A DNA stretch of 64,000 bases from contig CM082589.2 of assembly GCA_040954595.2 (NCBI GenBank), positions 1,922,001-1,986,000 on the forward strand, in the 5' to 3' direction. Below the pieces are notes generated by a model, which had not been told where the DNA came from, searched no databases, and saw only the letters and a program-made list of their open reading frames with translations. Source of the DNA: Balanoglossus misakiensis (lineage: Eukaryota > Hemichordata). Made by a program: the position numbers and the translations under genes. Shown piece after piece: positions 1 to 12,910 of this stretch (its first letter is position 1; each line of letters starts with the position of its first letter).

Positions 1-287
1 CGCAAATACGCACGAGGTCATAATTCATCGTGTTTGAAAAAAAATCAAGTTATCTCGTTTCGTTGGAGTGTTTTCAAATGTTGACTTTATGCTCGTGATT
101 GATGATAACAAACGTGTCAGATTTGAGACGGTGACGCGCGAGGTTGACTTCAAGAATTCTGTCATCGCTTGGTTTATGTTCAGCTTAGATGTAATCTTGT
201 TGGATCACGCTTGCCTCCTTTTATGTCATTATGGCTCTGAATTGTAACCCTGCCTGCAGTAGAATTTCTTTAATTAAAAAAGCCTAC

Positions 288-310
288 TTTTTCTGCAAAA
301 TGCAGAAAAA
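288..310. repeat. Perfect 10-bp inverted repeat with 3-nt loop
   Basis: The arms TTTTTCTGCA (288-297) and TGCAGAAAAA (301-310) are exact reverse complements around AAA. An RNA copy would form a short AU-rich hairpin. No function is evident and it is too short for a microRNA precursor. Confidence 0.6.
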
Positions 311-1079
311 CTGTGATTAATGCTTTAATCTCAGTTTCCGAGAGGTCTTTTTTTCTGCTAGTTTGTCAAATTCAAAAATACTGCTACAAATGCCCTGATA
401 CTATAAGTATAACATAAGTCAAAGTTTACGATTTAAACAGAAACACGTTTTCAGGCCATGAAACTTTGCTAGAAAAAAAGTTGGATGGTAATGTGCAGTC
501 ATGAGAGGAGTTCCAGGCAAAAAGGTGTGTACATTGTAAATACCAATCAGGCTATATGTGTACCATGTATCGTCGCTTTGGGAGTTGTAACGTTTTATTG
601 TCTTTGATAAATTACATTTCACTCTGCCAAAGCGTGTCCCAGGATTAACTCTTACACGGAGAGCACAATTTTCAAGAGTGGGCAACTCGTATCTGGAGTA
701 GAAATACGTTTCGCTGGGTGATACATCCTGGGACTTAATTTGCACCTGTTTTTTAACATTGTAATCCTGTAAGCTTATCTGAAAATATATAAACATCTTA
801 CAACAATGTGAAAACATAATGAGAATTTTATAAAATGGCTTCTGAAATATGCAAAATGGTGTAAACATGGTATAATTTCAGATGATGTACTGACTATTTT
901 TGGGAGTCTTAATTTGATTAAAAGTTACCATATGCGTGATTACTTTGAAAAATTCATCCTTGGCTTCTTGTCTTTAAAAAAAAAAAAATTATAGGATTTG
1001 TTTTCAATGGCAGGTAGATAAAAAAAGTCTGGGATCGAGATGATATGCATGATAAAGGCTTATGGCTGTACTCAGTGGA

Positions 1080-1680
1080 CATTAATTCGATGAGGAGCGG
1101 CGATGAAGAGAGTCGGGGATTAGCGTTGGGATGGAGACTAATTTATGAGGACCGATGATTAGGGAAAGTGATACGCCAGCCGACGGACGGTGATGGAGAC
1201 GCGAGTGGGATGCCATCATCACGAGACATGAGGTCACCGATGAAAACGTAAGTGTCTGCCATCAAAGTACACTCATCCCGGATCAAGCTTTTATAGAAGA
1301 GTCGGCGAGTTCACGGTCGGAGGTCACCCGCTTTCCGCCTGGAGATTGATTCGTAAAATGACAGTTTGAATTCTCATAAATGAATCATACCGTTAGTCAC
1401 ATTCACTGCCGAAATTAATATCATCGTTAAGTGGAGGGAAATCGCTGCAAAATGGGAAGCCGGGACTCATTCCCCATTAATCACACATTAAAAATTCAAA
1501 AACAATCCGCCGCAACAAATTGGGAGTTATTTCCCCCGTCGCACCGCTTTCAATCTAAATTTGCGCGCCGATGTTATCATCAACATGACTGCCAGATGCA
1601 ATTGTTGAATTAGCTTTGATAGCGTATTGTCCATTTAGCGCCCGTAACGCTTCGTAACTACCTTAATAAGTGTAACAGGA
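1080..1680. promoter_or_regulatory. Candidate cis-regulatory island (low confidence)
   Basis: Within the CpG-poor block this stretch is markedly richer in CpG and of higher complexity. It contains GGATTA/TGATTA-type sites (OTX/paired-homeodomain class, around 1119-1160) and several TAAT cores (1410-1620). It is non-coding by eye. Calling it a regulatory module is inference from composition; no conservation data are available here. Confidence 0.2.
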
Positions 1681-1796
1681 CATGATAGAGGGAAGGTAGA
1701 CAAGATTAAACATAAATAGCATTGTCACCTTGCCACATGTGGCAGACTCAGTTTAAAATTACCTTTTCAGAGCAGACACTAAATACCTGAACTTTC

Positions 1797-1810
1797 TTTA
1801 ATTAATTAAA
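1797..1810. promoter_or_regulatory. 14-bp AT palindrome with overlapping TAATTA cores
   Basis: TTTAATTAATTAAA is a perfect palindrome containing two overlapping homeodomain-type TAATTA cores. Such strings are also common by chance in AT-rich DNA, so binding is speculative. Confidence 0.25.
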
Positions 1811-2166
1811 CTCTTAGCTTCTTCAAGAGAAACTGTTTTCCAGACTTTAAAAGATCTAATCACAACACAGACAAGATGACACATATATAAAACTGACAGA
1901 TGAAAAAAATGAGTACTGTTTCAACCATTTTTTGAGTAGGGAAATGAATTTTTACTTTGGCACATAAAGTCTTAGCCGACCATTCACCCAGAACCCTCTG
2001 TGTGTGTGAAATAACACTGTCGGTTTACAGAATCATGTTTGCATGTGTGCGTTCGTGACTTGTTGTGGTTTTGTTTCCATATGTGGTATTGAAGGCAGGT
2101 GTGTTTGGTGATAGTGGTGTTCACATCACAAGTACAAGCTGTCACAGGACTGGGGTAAAAATCCTC

Positions 2167-2179
2167 GGGGGGGGGGGGG
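2167..2179 (+). repeat. Poly(G) run, 13 nt
   Basis: Thirteen uninterrupted G. This is one of several long G or C homopolymers in the window and a potential quadruplex or polymerase-slippage site. Confidence 0.9.
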
Positions 2180-4619
2180 TATATTTGTGAAGGGCTAGTG
2201 CACAGGTAAATGTTACCGGGGTTCCCCAGTCATTTTTATGAGAGTTCCCCTTGGTGTATCAAAGGAGTCATATTTGAGTGACAGAAGTCTTGCCAGGGCT
2301 CCCAAATTGTTTACCTGTCGAATCACCCCAAACCTTTTGAAGTTTTCAAAGACATTTGGCAGATCTTGTCTGCATCCACACACACAAACATTATAACAGT
2401 AAATTAAAGGCATCACCTGATAAATTTGATCGGGTGATCTTGGGGATAAACTCGGGAAAATTGCAACAGGATACATAGATAACCCCTTTCCATGATTCCC
2501 TATTTCCAGGGTCACTGAAATCACTCAAATGGCCAAGAGCTGTCAATCACTCCATCTCGACCTGTCGTCTACACCTGGTCATCGCAAACATTCAGCCACT
2601 GACCAGATGTGACCATTCTCACGGCTCAAGTGGTCACCCCTTTTCTTATCATTCTTGTTCTGCTTTTTAAAGAGTTAGTGCCCTGATAGGAATTTGTTTT
2701 GACAAATCTGACCTAGATTGTTCTGGTATACCTGGACCCGGAAACTCTGTAGAAATGTTATTTTCCTGTACAGATTGGGGAAATGAGAAATATTACATGA
2801 AACATCACTGAAATACATTATCACAATTCATAACAACTGTCCCCTTAAGGAAAGGGCAAGCATGTTTTGGTTTTTGAACTGCCTTTGAGCATTGAAAAGT
2901 CCCATGTGTGTATAAGCTATGCACATGCATCATTAACATACGATAGCGATCAAATTAAAATCAGACCATCGCGACAGTATGTTTCCACGAAATAATCACA
3001 CAGATATTTCTGAATGTATAAGCATGTGGCTTCTAATCAGCATGTTTTATCTTGTACTATTTCATCCACAACAACATTACATTTCACGCAACCTAAACTT
3101 GTACACACATAGATGCTTGCGGGATTTGATATATTACCAAAATTAAATAGGCTGTCAAAATATTTTTTTTCAGGCCAAAGGCAATGAGCTGTTATTTTTC
3201 ATCTTTGCCAAATTGCTTTCTCCTCAGATATTTATTATCACGCCCCAAGCTTTTTTTCACCCTGAAAACTATTAATTTGCAGATATGGCATCTTTGCAAT
3301 GAAATAATAATAACCTATTTTTTCCTGAGTAAATAAATTATTGAAGGTTTCGTAAATTGAAAAGAAATTGTTGACATATTTCATTTAATGGCGAATATCC
3401 TCCATAAGCTGTAATGAGGAAAAAAATATGAAGAAATTATTAAACAGAAATTTTGATAGTTGCTGAGGTTTTGGTATTTGCTCCATGTTGGAAAAGGTGT
3501 GACTTTTATCCCTTGTAAAGCTTCTGTCTCCTGAAGCAAGCAATATCAAACTGATGATCTCGCAAATCATAATAACATTATGAATCATATCCATCATCTA
3601 TCATTACTTATGCTTGTCTGCTGTCATGGCGACAGTCACATGACACGGCATGCTTCCCAGGGCTCGACTAAACATCAACAAATTATGAAAATCAATAGTG
3701 GACAGTTATTCAAATCAGTCGGCACGCTGGTTAAGTAATTAGGTAATTATTTGTCAGACTTGCGTAAAACAATAGGAGACATTAATATTCATTGAAACGT
3801 GTAGTCTGCAATTGGTGACATCGGTTTGACCTGATGCTATTTTAAACATCGCGTCACAAAGCCAAGTTGCTATATTTGTCTCGATATTCTTCATATAGTG
3901 GCTTTTTTCTCTTGCTGATGAAAATTTTTGCTGGCTATTAATGTTAATTGTCTGAAAAAACAGTATTTTTGGCACCAGAGGTAGCATTGATGTGAAAAAT
4001 ATTCGCTTCTTAGCACTGTAAATTTTATGAATTTACCGGGAATATCTCTGCGTATGCCTCTTCTAATAGTAAGTATCTACGTTGTCTATCTGTAATATTC
4101 CATTCTTAATGTAGCACGGAATGTATGTTTCTTTAGTCTTGATTTTTCAGCAAATGAAAAACACACATTTTTGCACTTTGGGAAAATTAATTTTGATCAT
4201 GTATGTGCATGGGTAAGCACTAAGATGTGAAATGTTGAAATTTTTCTGGCATTTTTGAAAAGATACACTTTACCGGCACTGTGGTTAGAACACAGAATTG
4301 ATTCAGTCTTTACTTATTTGTAGACCGTAACTGCTATTTAGACATTTTAATACTCTATATGAATACCGAACTGAGAAATACTATTTTTTCTGTTCATGTT
4401 ACTAAATTTACCTTTCCTGTTGGTTAGACTTCATATTTTTTAATTTATTGCAGGACAAGTTGTAACAAAATTGTTTTCAAATGTGAGGAGGGGCACACAC
4501 ATACAGGTACTAAAACATTTTTAGATTTTTGTCTCACTCGCACACAGTAACAAGACAAGACTTGCTAGGTATATTTTTATTGTCTGCCAACACCCTGCTT
4601 GAAAACCCAAATTTGAATT

Positions 4620-4970
4620 GCTCTCGTTTTTGTGTTTCATGCCAACATGCAAGAGGCATCCATGCACGCCATCGAATTGGATGAGTAATTTGCAGCTTTA
4701 TGAGGGAACACAATGAAGTATTGTATTATCGAAAAATACTGTGAAAAGTGCTGGCTGGTTTTTGAATGGAAATATCCATATTGATGATGTCAGCACAGGT
4801 ATTCATATAAAAAAACACGAGATCTGGAGTTATTTGCCATTTTTCGCCCCGTCAGCAGCTATTTTTAGCACGCATGCATAATGAGCACCCAGTCTTCTCA
4901 TCTTCTGATCAAAAAGCAGCTGTCATATTCACATATTCATCTCTTAAAAATCTGCTGATGTAGACAAGCC
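4620..4970. promoter_or_regulatory. Candidate cis-regulatory island (low confidence)
   Basis: A complex, non-repetitive segment with TTTATGA (CDX/HOX-like), a TGATGTCA-like site and CAGCTG E-box cores. It stands out from its AT-rich flanks but has no coding potential. Interpretation as an enhancer is inference only. Confidence 0.15.
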
Positions 4971-7053
4971 CCCTAGGTCAGTAAAAATCCACCTTTCACT
5001 AGGTGTCGAACATTTTTCGCCATATTGGTCCAATATTGTTCAAAATTCTGAAATTTTAGCACATTTTTTGATCTGCATTTTCAGAACTTCTGATAGTCTG
5101 CCAGGACTATTCAGGAACATTAAATTTGTAGTGCGCTGAGCACAATTGGAATAAATTCTTGTCACCTTTTAGGTCGTGGTTGTTCTTGTTTGTATAGTCT
5201 GGTAACATGATGTATATGTGCACCAGCTGTGGGGTTTCTCACCTACTAAACAAGCTTTATTCTTCCAAAAGCTGTGTCATTCCACGACTATAAACGTTTC
5301 TTCAGATCTCAACTCTGGCCTAGAGGCATTAAACACTCCATCAAAACAGTTGTAAAACATAATTTCTTTATCAATTTCTTTTTCCCAGTGAATCAATGGC
5401 AGATTTGATGTTATCAGAATTACAAATTTTATCAGTGATAAATTTTGATATGGATTATGATTTAATATAAATCAGAATAACACTTAAAATGTATGCAATA
5501 ATGAGATAAAGAGTGCGGTTTGTTGTGCTATTAAAGGGAATCATGTTTGTGGTGAAGAAAGCAGCAAAATATGGTTGCTTTTTATTCGGGGGTGGGGGAG
5601 GATGTTGGGTGGATGCAGAATAATAATTAAATTAAACATTTGATTTTGTTTCATTTTAGAATCAGCTGTGTCGTTAGTGAAATTCACTGACTTGTTGGTT
5701 GTGAAGGCACCATCACTGATGTTCCAGTGGATGTCGTTGTGAAAGCAGTTTGAGGACTTTCTCCTGACGCAAAAGTAAACGTAACCGTGTATCTGTTACA
5801 CATTATATCCGTGCGCCATGCGTTTTACATTCACACACCTTCAATATCACCAACACCTGGCTGGGGCTAAAGTCATAAGCTTCTTTGAGGATTAAGTTTT
5901 GGTCATATCCAAACTTGGTCATGTGACATCATTGGATGACAGCGTGGACCTGAGTGGCAATGTGGACCAGGGTTGGTTAAAGAATAGTTATAGTTACATC
6001 TCACAAATAAATAATCCAAAATAATGTACAAAGTTTAACTTAATGACTTTGTCCCTTGTGACACTGTTGAAAAAAACGAGGAAAAGGGTAAAGAGTTGTG
6101 ACGTGTAACGCTTGTGTTTTTGTTTTAAGGTCAGGAACTCTATGAAGCATGTTTGATGTATGTGTTCTTTGACTGTGGTACTTGAGATGTGTAGTTTCAT
6201 AATTGCCAAAAAAGGGGTGTGTGTGAGTTCAAGCTCTCAAATTATGACTACTGAGTACGACGCTGTTACCTGGCACACCCACCCACTCAACTTGTAAAAA
6301 ATCGTTAAAAAAACTTCACAGCACCTCAAAAGTCTGTTTTTCTTCCAGCAAAGTTTGAAAAAAAAAATTATTGATTTTCAAGAATTGTGACCAGATTGAG
6401 CCTCTCCTGTTTTGGAAAAAACAGGACTTTGAAAACCCGGTCCACTGCTTTGAGGAGAAACAAAGGCTTTCTTTCATTTGTGTTTGTTAAAGGGACTAAA
6501 TAGGTAACTTGTCTGTGTATTGATTTATTTTTAGAGAGACGACACGTGGGGGACCCCATCCGTACGTTGGCGGGAGAGAGAATTGATTTCCCTTTTTGAT
6601 CCATGTTTTTCTCTTGTCAGAAGTTCTGTTCTGACATGACGTGCCTGCTGTACACTCATAATATAAAACCTGCTTTTGTTTTGCTGAAAGAATTGACTTT
6701 TCTCAGTTGTGGTCTTTTAATCTCTATTGTGGTCCTGTTTTTTTATTTTGAAGAAAAAAATTGATCTGCAGGATCTGCATGTACATGTGTACCTTCTGTC
6801 CGCTGGTTTCTGTATAAAGCTTGGTGTACTTTGGAAAATTCTATCTGTATAAAATAAACACTGTGAAATGAGAAAGTTAAGAGTACTCTGTACTTGTTAC
6901 CTTTCACCCCTGTTCTGAGTACTCTGTTCCAGTCTCCATGTTGAAAACAATTGGGTTAGATCAGTGATGCAGGGTGTTTATAGTCATTAAACTTTTGAAG
7001 AGCCAAAAATATGGTACAAAATGGCTCTTGTTTTCATCTAGTGGAGAACACTA

Positions 7054-7067
7054 ATTACCATAGCAAC
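7054..7067 (+). promoter_or_regulatory. RFX X-box-like palindrome
   Basis: ATTACC-AT-AGCAAC matches the RYYNYY(N2)RRNRAC X-box consensus of RFX factors. It contains the recurring 9-mer CATAGCAAC (7059-7067). The full consensus is loose, so a single match is weak evidence; the recurrence of the 9-mer is the stronger point. Confidence 0.35.
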
Positions 7068-7480
7068 AGAGTAATGTTGACCACTGAACTTTCCTGTACT
7101 TTTAACAACTGATAGTACTTTAATGAAAAACACTGCGAAAGTGTTCATGACAGTGTTTGTGACAATTGTCACGCACCAACAATCTGGATCAATTTGGTTC
7201 TGGAAATTCACAATGTTGTTTTGCTGGGAAGCTTGATCAGTCATCTAAAATGATTTTTTTATTGGTCATTCAAAGGAGGGGGTGACAGATGGATGAAATA
7301 ATGGATTTGTGGGCTGATTGTTGAATTTGAATTTTTATGGTTGATTGGAATGTTTTTATTGCAACATGTGTTTCAGTTTTTCTTTTCATGTGAATAATAA
7401 AATAGTAATTATTTTTGTTCAGCTGTTCATATATCTAGGAAGCCGTCAAAATAATCTGGGTCCATAGTTTCCTGCTTTTA

Positions 7481-7574
7481 TTCATCCATCCATCTGTCTG
7501 TCTGTATATCCATCCATCCATCCATCCATCCATTGTCATCCAACTCAGCAACCAACCAACCAACCAACCAACCA
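7481..7574. repeat. Compound microsatellite (ATCC)n / (GTCT)n / (CCAA)n
   Basis: Tetranucleotide tracts of ATCC, CTGT and CAAC units run consecutively with short interruptions. It is a typical slippage-prone microsatellite of no coding value. Confidence 0.9.
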
Positions 7575-7646
7575 TTCACCATCCTGTCGATAACTCTCCA
7601 CCATCTTTCAAATTGTGAAGAAGCCACTATTTTCATGTTTATCACA

Positions 7647-7660
7647 GTTGCCATAGTAAC
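7647..7660 (+). promoter_or_regulatory. RFX X-box-like palindrome
   Basis: GTTGCC-AT-AGTAAC is a strong imperfect palindrome fitting the RFX X-box, about 75 bp after the compound microsatellite. Function is inferred from the motif only. Confidence 0.35.
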
Positions 7661-7959
7661 TATTCTCAGTAACACAATACAAAAATAAAGAGCATTAGGT
7701 TTCTTGGTATTGTTATCACTGCCAATTTGCCAACATTTAGTGGCAATGCTACTTTTCTTTGTGTGTTTCTTGGTTAAAAAAAAAGTCCAGTTACAGACAA
7801 GGCTCAGTGTTGCAATGCCAAATTATGAATTCCAATAATGAAAGTCAGCTTTTATGTGAGTGTTATCCATCAGCAATCAATTTTTTGAAGTGCGTGTTTA
7901 CTTAATTGTTAGACCTTTAGTTGTCAGATTTACACATTCACTCATTGAATCCCCCCAAC

Positions 7960-8400
7960 CAAAGTCGCGAATGAATTGCTTTTAACATCAAACATGATAC
8001 GTGCTGAATGTTCGAGAGAGCATCAAAAACGGTTTGATAATGGTGAATCAATTTAACTCTTTCAAAAAACATCATGTAAGGCACTTTGCAAGAGCGAACT
8101 CGTATTATCAATTTCAATATGCACTGTAGTGCAGTCCTCATTGTAGGCCCTAATCCCCCCATCAGCATCTATCTGTCTGCATCTGTGACGTTGCCAAGGT
8201 AACGGATCACATAAATGCAATATGGCGCCAGTTTCAAAAGGAAGCCCAGTGCCATAGTGCCTGTTATGAGCAGTATTGATTGATTGGACCCCTTGTAATA
8301 ATTTGGAGGGCACATTGTGGGCTTCTGATGAAAGCCAACAAGACCCCCTAACCCTGCAGGTTTCAAATTACATCAAACAGTCCCCGAAATCCGATCGCAA
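7960..8400. promoter_or_regulatory. Candidate cis-regulatory island containing an X-box
   Basis: This is a compositionally complex, non-coding stretch with TGATTGATTGG (PBX/HOX-like), a GGCGCC core and the X-box at 8190-8203. It contrasts with the simple AT-rich flanks. Enhancer status is inference. Confidence 0.2.
8190..8203 (+). promoter_or_regulatory. RFX X-box, near-perfect palindrome
   Basis: GTTGCC-AA-GGTAAC is nearly the textbook two-half-site X-box (GTTGCC / GGYAAC). It is among the best matches in the window. Confidence 0.4.
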
Positions 8401-9359
8401 AAACACTTCTTTTCAGCACTCAATACAAATAAAATCCCATTAAAATTATTTTTCACGCCTTGCTGAAATTATTGAGTGTTGTATAATTTAACCCACCAGA
8501 TACCAGAGGATGATTTTCTATCAATTTAAACATAAGCACATTTCTGCTGTTTTTTACATTTGATAACAAGACCCCCTAGCTTGATGATAATTGATATATT
8601 TACATCCGCTGAAGATTATCATGTTACACTGAATTTTTATGACTGAAAATGTGTCTCAATAAACATCATTTTAAGCACCAATTACACATCGGATAGTGTG
8701 TTCAGAAGAAATAATAAAGCCTGTGATCCTTAATATTGATGGAGGTTTTTTCCTCACTGCGTATTTACCGGTATTAAGTCTATTACTTGGTCATTAACGA
8801 GGATGTTTAAACTTCTAATTTTTCACATTTCAGCAAGTAACAGTGGGTTTGGATCAAAATATTTTACCCATAATAATTACTGAAATATTTTTTTAATAAT
8901 TTTTTTATGATTCTTCATTGCTGGTCCCTGGGAGGGATTTTGGAGTGTTGTATTAGTAGGTTATTCTATTTTTTGATGTAGGGGTGTTGTTTATATTTTT
9001 TCTGAATTTTATGGTAATTCCTAGATATTTTCCTCTTTTTTCTCTTTCTATCCAGCAATAATGCTGCCTCTATCAGCTTGTTGCTTGCGAGGTGGTCCAG
9101 GAAGTATAAAAAAGTGACTGGGAAATCAGTAGCCACAAGTATTTGTGATTTTTTCCCATGTATCATCTGCAGATTTGTATCCTAGATGCCCTCAAGCGCA
9201 TTGAAACTCCCAACACACACATTCAGCCGATCAATATACTTCTGTATCTGGCATAGCTGGCGGTCTTCATGTTGACAATGGAAGACCAAACTCCAACAAT
9301 AATAAAACATGGTTTCCAGGTTGCGTTAATCCCATATTTTGCTTCCAAGTCCGCATATT

Positions 9360-9362
<3 letters not shown>

Positions 9363-9406
<44 letters not shown>
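9363..9406. repeat. (GA)22 microsatellite
   Basis: There are 22 uninterrupted GA dinucleotides. On the minus strand it encodes a Leu-Ser run in a spurious reading frame. GA tracts can bind GAGA-type factors, but nothing else supports that here. Confidence 0.95.
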
Positions 9407-9408
<2 letters not shown>

Positions 9409-11559
9409 ATACTTTTCACACACTATTTCTCACGTAAATTTTCACTCTAAAATAAATGATCACTCAAGTGCCTTCCGTAGGCTAGAGAGAGGACACACTG
9501 GTTTATAGAAGCTGACAGAATTGCCATATTCCAGACTATGGGCAGATTTGACAAATAAAATATGAGAGCTTTGCTAAAAAGTAAATATTTTTGACTCACC
9601 ATTTTAGTGCTTTTATTTGACATACGGCAGCTACTAACAAACATGTCTGGACATATTTTGCACTTCCTGTTTGTAACTATAGAATGATTTGAATTGGGGC
9701 AAGGGGTACATACAGTGCCATGCCTTCTGTGTTTGTGTTCCATTTTTACACACTGTTTTGTATTTTACTGGCTGGCGTGCGAACTCTTGTAGGTCTAAAT
9801 TCAGAGAGAGTGACACATTGATAAAATTAGACACTTGAATGAAAAGGACCAGTAACAAACAACATAACGGAAGCAGGTACTAGGGTATACTCCGGCCACT
9901 AGAATAATATTAAATTAATTATAAAATTGTTATGATAATATCTATCATCAATATAAAACGTGTAGTCAGGATATAATTTTTAGACAGTTATGTTTAATTA
10001 TTGTGGGAAAAAATGAAAGTCTGATTATTTTTTGAAGTGGTTCAGTCTGTGTTAATATCAGCTCTGCTGCTCACTTCATCACTCTTTGGAAGTTCGAACG
10101 GATGTTTTGAATTATGCTGAAATACGATACAGGTTATGTTGCCCATGACAACTGATTAGTGTGTCAGTTAACTCGGAAAGTTAGCATTTAAAAAATTGAT
10201 AGTCAATAAAGACCCCCATCAAACCGGACACATGATTTTTTTCCATCACTACGTCGGTGATAACTGGTATTTTCCCACCAAAATTTTGGCGGGAAAATTT
10301 GTAGATTTGATTTTCGTACATGACATTTTTGCATATACCTCTCAACATAAATGGCCTGATGAAAATAGGAGCAGGGATTACGATCGAAAAGTTGTCTCTG
10401 AAAATTGAGCTGAAGTAAACTAGACAGAAAAGATGAAAGAAAGGGTTACATTTTTGTACTTTTTAATCAAATATTTAACCCTAGCAGAGAGGTGGCCTTG
10501 GTGACTGGATTGGCCCTGCCCTGTGGGCAAAACCTTTCCAGTGGAATAGGGAATGATGAGCTGGAATGAGATATTCAACGGAAATGGCGGAAAATGAATA
10601 CTCTGTGCAGCGAGAGAGGCTACATTATTATTTCGTGCCCGGAGGCGGATTTTCGAAAAAATCATAATGGTTCATGGTTCTCAGTGTTGGTCTTAAGCAA
10701 TGCTATAGAATTTCCTCGCAAATGCATTCTACTCGGTGACCTCCGACCCCAAGCACATGCTCTTCTGACAGACAAGTGATCTTCCGACAAAGACGGATCA
10801 TTAGCAATGCCATCTCGGCTGTTTTTCATCAGGTTTCTGACCCCGGGAATTAAAATCCCCCGGAATGAATGAATCCACGGAAAATGGTTTTTATGGAAAT
10901 TAACATTTGATGTGACTTGCAGCCAAACGGGTGAATATTTCAGGTAACATGATGCAGAATTGGAGAAATTAAAAATGGCAATTTTATCTTCAAACCCGAG
11001 CCCTCCCCGGCAATAATTAGGTATAATGTGAATAAAATGGTGGGATTATATGGTAAAAACTTTTCTCTAATAAATGTTTAAATTTGTGATGATTACTGAT
11101 GGCTGTACTTTGTGAGTCTAGGTAAAACAAGTGTAGAACATCATAGAGGATGAATCATAATTTTTATCAGTAAATCTTCTCTCTCTCCAAATTTCATAGA
11201 TACAAGTGCAAAAGATAAAACAATAGATAGGTACTATATGACCTTTTGGGGGACAGGTTGAGACATTATTCTAGTGCGCATATGGTATGCATTTTAAACA
11301 GAAACCACCAGTTAAATACCCAAAAGTCATTTCAAATGAAGCAGCCAGACAGTCAATGCAGATACTCTACCACAGACTGATACTGTTAAAAAATACATAA
11401 TATCATTGTGTATCAGTCACAGATGATGTTATTCCGATGAGTGCATCATATACATCCACATAGGACCCTGGGCAGACTTTTACCCTAGCCGTATTGATCC
11501 GTGCACAAGATGTTATGTGGAAATTATGAGGAAACTAAGGAGCCATTTTTGCATTTGTT

Positions 11560-11770
11560 ATCACTGTAATTATTCAAATATTAGTCTCGGAATCTGAAAT
11601 AAATGCAGCTGATACGGTCGTAGAGAATTAAGGTGAATTCCTGATCGGGCAATAGCCTCTGTCTGAGCATCGATCGCCGCGTGTTTACATCGTGTTACGC
11701 CATCATCGGTGAAGCGAGTGTTGTGATCAGTACAGGATCTAATTTCTCCGTTCTCCGCAAATTTAAAAAG
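11560..11770. promoter_or_regulatory. Candidate cis-regulatory island (low confidence)
   Basis: A CpG-richer segment around ATCGATCGCCGCG-type sequence with a TGTTTAC forkhead-type site (11682-11688) and TAATTATT cores just upstream. It is non-coding. The regulatory reading is inference from composition. Confidence 0.2.
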
Positions 11771-12339
11771 ATAAATCTTCAGTGTGGGGTTTCTGATCCG
11801 ACTAATGATTTCTAAAAAGTCTAATTGGGGAAATGTTTAGCGATGATAATGATACTTTGATATGAAATAATGGCGCTGCTATTAAGATTCTATGTGGATA
11901 TCACATGTCTACAACTTACTGTGTTGTTGATGGGAAGAAGGGATCACTTTCCAACAAAGTGACATTTATTACTAAATGATTATTCAATTTCTTCACTGCT
12001 GTGGAAAAATAACCGTGATCAACTGAAAATATTTAATTCAAGATTCGGTGTAAATGTAACAGCGAAAAAAGAATCAATATTAAGCCATGAAGTTTTGTGA
12101 AATGAAATATTAAAGGACCAATTTTGTACCAATGTAAATTAATTCTGAAGTGAAATATTAGAAACAGAGACACAAATAAAACTTGTATCAATTCATTAGC
12201 ATTTCGATTTGAACAGGCGTCTGACAAATAACATTTTTGAGGAGCCTGTTTTGTCATCACGTTATTATATAACATCAATGAGAGATCCAAATTGGTTGAA
12301 AAATCATGATCATTGAGAAAAAAGCGAGAAAGGAAAAGT

Positions 12340-12600
12340 TAACGATGGAGCATTTGCATATGAAAACCCTGACACATGTGGCTTACAGCCTATATTAATC
12401 TGACTTGGATGTGAATAGCGGAATTATCAGCTACGGAGAGATGCACCACTTTAATTGTATTGACAAGCTATTATTAAGTATTAGAGGTTTCCCGTTAAGT
12501 AATTAATTTCAGATTTCAATGGGGGCGATATTGACTGCCTTGATGATTGGCTGCCTATACGCCGCGGGTAGATGTTAGGGATAATTTAGTATTTGCCGAA
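12340..12600. promoter_or_regulatory. Candidate cis-regulatory module with POU octamer
   Basis: This stretch contains the octamer ATTTGCAT (12352-12359), TAATTAATT homeodomain cores (near 12500), ATTGACAAGC and TGATTGGCTG-type PBX/MEIS or CCAAT-like sites. It is non-repetitive and non-coding. The packing of developmental motifs makes it the best CRM candidate in the first 15 kb, but this is unverified. Confidence 0.25.
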
Positions 12601-12638
12601 TGAGAGAAAAGATAGATGCAACATGATGCTCGCTGCTG

Positions 12639-12653
12639 TTTTTTTTTTTTTTT
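12639..12653. repeat. Poly(T) tract, 15 nt
   Basis: Fifteen consecutive T; no flanking duplication that would show a retroposon tail was seen. Confidence 0.85.
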
Positions 12654-12739
12654 AGAATGCGTTTTTTGATATTAATGCACAGCCTTTGCTGTAAGAAATG
12701 AACAAAAGGGAATGGGTGAATTCTTCGGCGAGATATTGG

Positions 12740-12753
12740 ATTGCCGTGGCAAC
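12740..12753 (+). promoter_or_regulatory. RFX X-box-like palindrome
   Basis: ATTGCC-GT-GGCAAC fits the X-box consensus with both half-sites strong. About 90 bp further on, GTTGCCATGGATAC (12841-12854) is a second, weaker half-match. Confidence 0.35.
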
Positions 12754-12885
12754 TAGTCTTTGATTCTTTTTAATACTGCAGGTATGTCAGTTGCAGGATA
12801 AGTTGATACTCTGTTGGCCGCCGCTTCCTGTTACTAGGGTGTTGCCATGGATACCAAGGTTGATGGTGATTTTTCTTTTTTGGGA

Positions 12886-12910
12886 GATGATGATGATGAT
12901 GATGATGATG
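12886..12910. repeat. (GAT)8 microsatellite
   Basis: About eight consecutive GAT trinucleotides; simple sequence. Confidence 0.9.
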
